From the NCBI GenBank assembly GCA_030424645.1, contig JAUHWP010000015.1, forward strand, positions 1 to 40,723: a stretch of DNA of 40,723 nt. Direction: 5' to 3'. This document shows positions 34,768-40,723 of this stretch, in pieces; within the stretch, counting starts at the first letter, position 1; each line of letters begins with the position of its first letter. The notes beneath the pieces were generated by a model. It was given only the letters and a program-made list of their open reading frames with translations. It had not been told where the DNA came from and did no database searches. A program made the position numbers and the translations under genes. Origin of the DNA: Alphaproteobacteria bacterium. GTDB taxonomy: Bacteria > Pseudomonadota > Alphaproteobacteria > Rhodobacterales > Rhodobacteraceae.

Positions 34768-35730
34768 ATGAGTGGTTTGATTGCGCTGTTGGATGACGTG
34801 GCGGGCATTGCGAAAATCGCGGCGGCGTCGGTCGATGACGTGGCCGGGCAGGCGGCCAAGGCGGGGGCAAAGGCGGCGGGCGCGGTGATTGATGACGCCG
34901 CGGTCACGCCGAAATATGTTCAGGGGTTCGAAGCCAAGCGCGAGTTGCCGATCATCGGCCGGATTGCGTGGGGGTCGATCAAGAACAAGCTGATCATCCT
35001 TCTGCCCATCGGTTTGCTGTTGTCATCCTTCGCCCCCTGGATGATCCCTCCGCTTCTGATGCTGGGCGGGGCCTATCTGTGTTTCGAAGGCGCCGAAAAG
35101 GTCTGGCACGTGTTGTTCCCGCACGAAGAAACGTGGGACCATGCCGAGCATGACATCGGCGATCCGGCCCATCTTGAGCAGGAAAAGGTGGCGGGTGCGA
35201 TCAAGACCGATTTTATCCTGTCCGCCGAGATCATGACCATTTCCCTTGCGGCCATACCTGAAAGCAACATCTGGATGGAGGCCGCCACCCTGGCCGTCGT
35301 TGCCGTCGGAATCACGGTCGTCGTCTATGGCTCGGTGGCCCTGATCGTGAAAATGGACGATCTGGGGCTGTATATGGCCCAGCGTGGTAGGCTGTCGGCC
35401 ACCCGTGCCTTCGGGCGCGGCATCGTCAACGCCATGCCCGGTTTTCTGAAACTCTTGATGATCATCGGCACGGCGGCAATGATCTGGGTTGGCGGTTCGA
35501 TCATCATTCACGGGCTGCACGAACTGGGCCTGCATCAACCCTATCAGATCATTCACGATATTGCGGTGGCCGCAGCCCATGCGGTGCCCGACATGGCCGG
35601 GTTTGTCGAATGGGCGGTGACGGCGACGCTGGACGGGATTGTCGGGCTGGCGCTCGGGGTCCTGATCATTCCCGTTGCCACCCGTGTGATCGGGCCGATC
35701 TGGCAGTCGGTGTTCAAAGGGAAGGCTTAG
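34768..35730 (+). CDS. DUF808 (YedI-like) membrane protein
   Basis: MSGLIALLDDVAGIAKIAAASVDDVAGQAAKAGAKAAGAVIDDAAVTPKYVQGFEAKRELPIIGRIAWGS. Confidence 0.93.
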   Translation: MSGLIALLDDVAGIAKIAAASVDDVAGQAAKAGAKAAGAVIDDAAVTPKYVQGFEAKRELPIIGRIAWGSIKNKLIILLPIGLLLSSFAPWMIPPLLMLGGAYLCFEGAEKVWHVLFPHEETWDHAEHDIGDPAHLEQEKVAGAIKTDFILSAEIMTISLAAIPESNIWMEAATLAVVAVGITVVVYGSVALIVKMDDLGLYMAQRGRLSATRAFGRGIVNAMPGFLKLLMIIGTAAMIWVGGSIIIHGLHELGLHQPYQIIHDIAVAAAHAVPDMAGFVEWAVTATLDGIVGLALGVLIIPVATRVIGPIWQSVFKGKA

Positions 35731-36583
35731 AAGGGCGGCTGCGTGACAGCAGGAACAGGCCGCTGGCCACGATGATCGCGCTGCCAATCAGCGTCCACTG
35801 GTCAGGGCGTTCCCCGAACACCGTGACGCCAAGGACAAGCGCAAACAGAAGGCGCGAATACCGGAACGGGGTCACGACCGAGACCTCTCCGGTGCGCATG
35901 GCGCGGGTCAACGCCGAATAGGCGAGCACCCCGACGAGTGTGGCCAGCGCCACGAACGCAAGGCTTGCTGCGCTGGGGATGGCCAGGCCGCCGGACACGG
36001 CCAGAAGCACAGCGCCGGCCAGGGTCAGGACGATAAAGCCCGCCACGCCCAGTTGTGCCGAGGACATCGACACCGGGCTTGCCCGCGTCGCCAGATCGCG
36101 CCCGGCAAACCCGATCATCCCCAGCACGGCAAAGATGGACAGCGGGTCGAAGCTGTCCAACCCAGGTTGCAGGATCATCAAGACACCCGCGAAGCCCGCG
36201 AAAATGGCCATCCAGCGGCGCCAGCCCACCTGTTCGCCGAACACGACCACGGCCCCCAATGCGACCACCAATGGCGTGGCTTGCAAGATCGCTGATGCGC
36301 TTGACAGAGGGGTCAGGGCAATGGCGAGCGCATAGAACAGCCTGCCCGAAATCTCGAACCCCGAGCGGATGATCATCACCTTGCCCAGAAAGGCAGGGTG
36401 GAACACCGGGGTTCCCTGCGTGCGTGCCAAGCCTGCGAACACCAATGTGCCCGCAAGGCCGAACATCAAGACGGCCTGCCCGATAGGGATGTCGCGCGCG
36501 GCGGCCTTCAGGGCCATATCCTCAAGCGCGAAGGCCGCCATCGCCAGCACCATGAACAGCGCACCGCGTGTGTTGTCTGTCAT
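35714..36583 (-). CDS. EamA/DMT family transporter
   Basis: 289 aa, ~10 TM, TPLSSASAILQATPLVVALGAVVVFGEQVGWRRWMAIFAGFAGVLMILQPG. Confidence 0.92.
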   Translation of the reverse strand: MTDNTRGALFMVLAMAAFALEDMALKAAARDIPIGQAVLMFGLAGTLVFAGLARTQGTPVFHPAFLGKVMIIRSGFEISGRLFYALAIALTPLSSASAILQATPLVVALGAVVVFGEQVGWRRWMAIFAGFAGVLMILQPGLDSFDPLSIFAVLGMIGFAGRDLATRASPVSMSSAQLGVAGFIVLTLAGAVLLAVSGGLAIPSAASLAFVALATLVGVLAYSALTRAMRTGEVSVVTPFRYSRLLFALVLGVTVFGERPDQWTLIGSAIIVASGLFLLSRSRPSKPSL

Positions 36584-36645
36584 GGAAGGCCCTTTCTGTC
36601 GCGCTGCGCTGCCAACTTGTCACAAATTCAACGGCCCGCAACAGA

Positions 36646-36683
36646 AAACGCCCCGCCGGGGGATCGGCGGGGCGTTCTTTTTC
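36646..36683. terminator. rho-independent terminator
   Basis: AACGCCCCGCCG-ggggat-CGGCGGGGCGTT followed by CTTTTT. Confidence 0.88.
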
Positions 36684-36699
36684 GTGTCTTTGCGTGGGG

Positions 36700-38724
36700 T
36701 TAGTCCAGAAGGCCCTTGGCTTTCGCGACCACGTTCTCGGCGGTGATGCCGAATTTTTCGAACAGGACATCTGCGGGCGCCGAGGCGCCGAAGCTTTCCA
36801 TGCCGACAAAGGCGGCTTTGGCCTCGCGACCGCGTTCACCCAGAAGCCAGCGGTCCCAGCCGCCATCACGCACGGCGGCCTCGACCCCCACGCGCACGGG
36901 GCCTGCGGGCAGGATCTTGCGGCGATAGGCTTCGTCCTGCTGTGCAAACAGTTCCATGCAGGGCATGGAGACCACGCGGGTGCCGATGCCTTGCGCTTCC
37001 AGCGTTTCGCGGGCTTGCATGGCCAACGAAACTTCAGAACCCGTGGCGATCAGGATGACCTGACGTTTCCCGGCCTCGGCATCCGCCAGCACATAGGCGC
37101 CCTGCGCGGTCAGGTTCTTCTGTTTGTATTCGGTGCGCACCGTCGGCAGGTTCTGACGGGTCAGGACCATGGTCGATGGTGTTTCTGTCGACGACAGTGC
37201 AAGCTCCCATGCCTCGGCCGTTTCCACGGTGTCGGCCGGGCGGAAGGTGAAGCTGTTGGGCGTCGCGCGGCAGATCGCCAGATGTTCGACCGGCTGGTGG
37301 GTCGGGCCGTCTTCGCCAACACCGATACTGTCATGGGTCATCACGAACACGGTCGGGATCTTCATCAACGCGGCCAGGCGCATCGCCGGGCGGGCATAGT
37401 CGGTGAAGCAGAAGAACGTCCCGCCATAGGGGCGCATGCCACCATGCAGGGTCATGCCGTTCATCGCGGCAGCCATACCGTGTTCGCGAATGCCCCAATA
37501 GATGTAACGCCCCTTGCGGTTGTCCACGTCAAACACGCCCAGATCACCGGTCTTGGTGTTGTTCGATCCGGTCAGGTCAGCCGAGCCGCCGACCGTTTCG
37601 GGCATCACGGGGTTGATCACCTCAAGCGCCATTTCCGACGATTTGCGGGTGGCGACCGTGGGTTTGCCTTCGGCCACCTGTCGTTTCAGCGCACGCACGA
37701 CGCCGCCCAGTTTCTTCGGCACCTCCAGCGCATAGGCGCGGGTGAATTCGGCCTGTTTGCGGTCGCTGATCGAGGCAAAACGTGCTTCCCATTCGGCACG
37801 TGCCTCGGCCCCTTTGGCACCGATGGCTTCCCATGCGGCTTTCACGTCGTCTTCCACCTGGAAGGCACCGATCGGGGCGTCATAGACCTCTTTCGCGGCT
37901 TTCAACTGGTCCGCATCGGTCAGGGCACCATGGCCTTTCGACGTGTCCTGTGCGGCGTGCCCCCAGGCGATATGCGTCTTGCAGGCGATCATCGACGGCT
38001 TCTTGGTGGTCTTGGCCTTGGCAATCGCGGCGTCGATCTGTTCGGGATCGTGGCCGTCGATTTCCTGCACATGCCAGCCGGAGGCCTTGAAACGCTGCAC
38101 CTGGTTGGTGCGGTCCGACAGCGAGACCTTGCCGTCGATCGTGATGTCGTTGTTGTCCCAGAACACGATCAGCTTACCCAGCTGATGACGCCCGGCCAGG
38201 CCGATGGCTTCCTGGCTGATGCCTTCCATTAGGCAGCCGTCACCGGAAATCACATAGGTGTAGTGATCGACGATCTTCTTGCCGAAGCGGGCGCGCTGGA
38301 TTTCTTCGGCCATGGCGAAACCGACGGCGTTGGCAATACCCTGACCCAGCGGGCCGGTGGTGGTTTCAACGCCGGATACATGGCCGTATTCCGGGTGGCC
38401 CGCCGTGATCGCGCCCCATTGGCGGAAATTCTTGATCTGCTCAAGCGTCACGTCTTCATAGCCGGTCAGGTGCAGAAGCGAATAGATCAGCATCGAGCCG
38501 TGGCCTGCCGACAGGATGAACCGGTCACGGTCAGCCCAGAGGGGCGCAGAGGCATCGAATTTCAGGTGGTTCTGAAAAAGCACTGTCGCCACGTCGGCCA
38601 TGCCAATCGGCATACCGGAGTGACCCGAGTTCGCGGCGGCAACCGCATCCAGCGTCAGTGAGCGGATCGCGGAGGCTTTTTTCCAGTGATCGGGGTGGCT
38701 TTTGCGAAGCGTGGCGATGTCCAA
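36700..38724 (-). CDS. tkt: transketolase
   Basis: 674 aa; [66 protein letters not shown]. Confidence 0.97.
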   Translation of the reverse strand: MDIATLRKSHPDHWKKASAIRSLTLDAVAAANSGHSGMPIGMADVATVLFQNHLKFDASAPLWADRDRFILSAGHGSMLIYSLLHLTGYEDVTLEQIKNFRQWGAITAGHPEYGHVSGVETTTGPLGQGIANAVGFAMAEEIQRARFGKKIVDHYTYVISGDGCLMEGISQEAIGLAGRHQLGKLIVFWDNNDITIDGKVSLSDRTNQVQRFKASGWHVQEIDGHDPEQIDAAIAKAKTTKKPSMIACKTHIAWGHAAQDTSKGHGALTDADQLKAAKEVYDAPIGAFQVEDDVKAAWEAIGAKGAEARAEWEARFASISDRKQAEFTRAYALEVPKKLGGVVRALKRQVAEGKPTVATRKSSEMALEVINPVMPETVGGSADLTGSNNTKTGDLGVFDVDNRKGRYIYWGIREHGMAAAMNGMTLHGGMRPYGGTFFCFTDYARPAMRLAALMKIPTVFVMTHDSIGVGEDGPTHQPVEHLAICRATPNSFTFRPADTVETAEAWELALSSTETPSTMVLTRQNLPTVRTEYKQKNLTAQGAYVLADAEAGKRQVILIATGSEVSLAMQARETLEAQGIGTRVVSMPCMELFAQQDEAYRRKILPAGPVRVGVEAAVRDGGWDRWLLGERGREAKAAFVGMESFGASAPADVLFEKFGITAENVVAKAKGLLD

Positions 38725-38965
38725 CGGTCAATATCCTTTGACAAAGTTGAGGTTGGCCCTCTGATAGCAGCGATTTGCCACGGGTCAAGCCAAGGTGCAT
38801 GTCGCGCGCCAAGTGTTTGGAAAAGAACGGGGGGGCGCAATTTGGTCGGGGGTCGGCTAAAATCGGCATAGTGGCACGCAACGCCGATTCGCACGCATGT
38901 CGTGCGTTGTCAGCTTGGCGGGCATATGACAAGATCAGGCAAACAATACTGGTTCAGGGCAGAAC

Positions 38966-39487
38966 ATGAGTGATATTTCCGAATTGGAAACCCGCATTAC
39001 CACCGCGCTTGAGCGGATCAGCAACGGATTGTCCGCGCTGCCTGCGCAGGCAAGCGGTTCCGGCGAAGAAATCGCGCGGCTGAAAGCAGAGCTGGATGAA
39101 GAGCGGACGGCGAACAGCCAGTTGGCCGAGCGGGTGAAAGCCTTGCAGCAAAGCCGCGCCGAAGAACTGAGCCGCTTGCGCGACGAGATCGACCGGATGA
39201 CCACGCAGCTTGCGACCGACGAACAGGTGCTGAGCAAGATGCGACAGGTGAATGCGGATTTGCGCGCCAGCAACGATGCCTTGCGTGACGCCGTCGGGGC
39301 CGGTGTGGCGGATGCCGAACTTGTCAATTCTGCGATGGCAACCGAACTTGAAGGGCTGCGCGTGGCGCAATCCGCCGACCGGGCAGAACTGGATGCCGTT
39401 CTGGGTGAACTGGGGCAGTTGATCGCGGAAAAAGCAACCTCGGCCCAGACCACGACAGCGACCGGGAAGGAGGGCGCCGATGCCTGA
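38966..39487 (+). CDS. coiled-coil protein, candidate ZapA partner (ZauP-like)
   Basis: 173 aa, heptad-rich EEIARLKAELDEERTANSQLAERVKALQQSRAEELSRLRDEIDRM; overlaps zapA start by 8 nt. Confidence 0.75.
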   Translation: MSDISELETRITTALERISNGLSALPAQASGSGEEIARLKAELDEERTANSQLAERVKALQQSRAEELSRLRDEIDRMTTQLATDEQVLSKMRQVNADLRASNDALRDAVGAGVADAELVNSAMATELEGLRVAQSADRAELDAVLGELGQLIAEKATSAQTTTATGKEGADA

Positions 39488-39863
39488 TATCAACATCACC
39501 ATTGGAAGCCGCACCTTCGATGTCGCCTGTCAGGAAGGCGAGGAGCATTTCCTGGTCGCCGCAGCCAAGATGCTGGACAACGAAGCCTCGGTTCTGGTCA
39601 GCCAGATGAGCAACCTGACCGAAAGCCGGATGTTGCTGATGGCCGGGTTGATGCTGGCCGACAAGACGGCGGGCATGGAAGACAAGGTGAAGCTGGCGGA
39701 CAAGAAGGTGGCCGATCTGGAGGCCCAGATCTATGCCCTGCAAAATGCTGCCCCCCAGAAGGTCGAAGTGCCGGTGATCCCGGACGCGGTGACGGACACG
39801 CTGGCCGAGATTGCCGCCCGTGCCGAAGCGGTTGCCGCCGAGATCGAAGAGCGTGCTGGCTGA
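39480..39863 (+). CDS. zapA: cell division protein ZapA
   Basis: MPDINITIGSRTFDVACQEGEEHFLVAAAKMLDNEASVL...SESRMLLMAGLMLADKT-like pattern of ZapA. Confidence 0.92.
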   Translation: MPDINITIGSRTFDVACQEGEEHFLVAAAKMLDNEASVLVSQMSNLTESRMLLMAGLMLADKTAGMEDKVKLADKKVADLEAQIYALQNAAPQKVEVPVIPDAVTDTLAEIAARAEAVAAEIEERAG

Positions 39864-39864
39864 T

Positions 39865-40224
39865 ATGATTGCCCCGGCTGCAATGGGCAGGCGCTTTGCC
39901 TGTGCTGTCCTGTGCGCTTCAGCGATGGTCGGTCCCGTTTGGGCGGACACGGTCATGGACACGCTGAAATACGGCTGTGACCGCGGGGCGACGGTCTGGG
40001 CCACCTATGTCAACGGGACAGACGGGTCTTTTGCGGTGATTTCCGTGGAAGGCCAGCAGGTGGCGCTGAGCCAGGCCATGTCGGCGTCGGGTGTGCGATA
40101 TGTCCAGAACCCGGATGCTGCCGGGTATGTCTGGTGGACCAAGGGCGACGAAGCGTTCCTGACGTGGGAGGATGTTCCCAATGGCACGGACGAAACGCTT
40201 CTGTCGCAATGTATGGCGCAGTAA
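39865..40224 (+). CDS. MliC-like (membrane-bound lysozyme inhibitor) protein
   Basis: Signal peptide then YGCDRGATVWATYVNGTDGSFAVISVEGQQVALSQAMSASGVRYVQNPDAAGYVWWTKGDEAFLTW; MliC-type core. Confidence 0.8.
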   Translation: MIAPAAMGRRFACAVLCASAMVGPVWADTVMDTLKYGCDRGATVWATYVNGTDGSFAVISVEGQQVALSQAMSASGVRYVQNPDAAGYVWWTKGDEAFLTWEDVPNGTDETLLSQCMAQ

Positions 40225-40230
40225 GCGGGC

Positions 40231-40593
40231 TTAGCCGTTGGCTTCGCGGATCTTGTCGGCAGCCTCTTTGTCATAGGCAACGCCGTTTTCGTCGAACAGC
40301 GTGTCCAGCTCGCCCGACAGGGTCATCTCGGTGATGATGTCGCAACCGCCCACAAACTCGCCTTTGACATAAAGCTGCGGGATGGTGGGCCAGTCGGAAT
40401 AGTCCTTGATGCCTTGGCGGATTTCTTCGTCCGCCAGCACGTTCACATCGGTGAAGTTTACGCCCATGAAGTTCAGAACACCGGCAACGCGGGATGAGAA
40501 TCCGCATTGCGGCATTTCTTTCGTGCCTTTCATGTAAAGCACAACGTCGTTGGCTTTGACGGTTTCGTCGATACGGGATTTTGCGTCGGTCAT
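40231..40593 (-). CDS. grxD: monothiol glutaredoxin, Grx4 family
   Basis: [56 protein letters not shown]. Confidence 0.96.
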   Translation of the reverse strand: MTDAKSRIDETVKANDVVLYMKGTKEMPQCGFSSRVAGVLNFMGVNFTDVNVLADEEIRQGIKDYSDWPTIPQLYVKGEFVGGCDIITEMTLSGELDTLFDENGVAYDKEAADKIREANG

Positions 40594-40640
40594 GTAGATT
40601 CCTTGCTGATTGTGATCGGGTCGGTGACGAACCGAAGCGC

Positions 40641-40723
40641 TTACTCAGGCACTTTCGTGGTCAACGCCAGCGCGTGAAGTTCGCCCTGGCTGCCCGCCAT
40701 CTTTTCCTTCAGGGCCGCATACA
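40641..40723 (-). CDS. BolA family protein (truncated at right window edge)
   Basis: Minus-strand C-terminus ...[27 protein letters not shown]; adjacent to grxD as in the conserved BolA-Grx4 pair. Confidence 0.85.
   Translation of the reverse strand, partial: YAALKEKMAGSQGELHALALTTKVPE

Noticed and set aside
36568-38232. 554-aa plus-strand ORF
   Set aside because: Antisense to transketolase; composition consistent with a shadow ORF.
39864-40230. Expected 6S RNA (ssrS) downstream of zapA
   Set aside because: The MliC-like CDS starts 2 nt after the zapA stop, leaving no room; no 6S-like structure seen here.
1-40723. Mobile elements, prophage, toxin-antitoxin, retron or defence islands
   Set aside because: Nearly every ORF with sensible composition matches housekeeping, metabolic, transport or regulatory families; no integrase, transposase, RT or nuclease motifs recognised.

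Overview
This window looks like ordinary chromosomal backbone from a high-GC alphaproteobacterium, most likely Rhodobacteraceae/Roseobacter-like. That assignment is inferred from gene content and order, not from a search. I call about 45 CDSs. They include pyrC (cut by the left edge), infC, an assimilatory sulfate/sulfite reduction operon (DUF2849-cysI-cysH-DUF934) with fpr and a divergent Lrp/AsnC regulator, a cytochrome P450, a dctB-dctD-dctP-dctQ-dctM TRAP dicarboxylate locus, a Crp/Fnr regulator with DUF2892, a valine-catabolism cluster (acyl-CoA dehydrogenase, 3-hydroxyisobutyryl-CoA hydrolase, mmsB, then mmsA), coaD, two tandem gap paralogues, tkt, a coiled-coil gene with zapA, an MliC-like gene, grxD and bolA (cut by the right edge). 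I see no CRISPR array, transposase, prophage, tRNA, rRNA or recognisable defence island, and no convincing novel multi-gene system. The best leads are smaller: (1) a DctD homologue lacking GAFTGA, the Walker A lysine and the usual arginine-finger residues, next to tandem palindromic sites upstream of dctP; (2) a REPIN-like inverted pair of a dispersed repeat abutting a Crp/Fnr start codon; (3) an unlisted 47-aa TTG-initiated membrane micro-ORF between two gap paralogues that appear to differ in cofactor specificity; (4) infC apparently starting at ATA; (5) phased inverted repeats in the mmsA/LysR divergent promoter region; (6) an Ala-rich 11-mer-repeat membrane-anchored protein; (7) a possible ZauP-like partner of ZapA.
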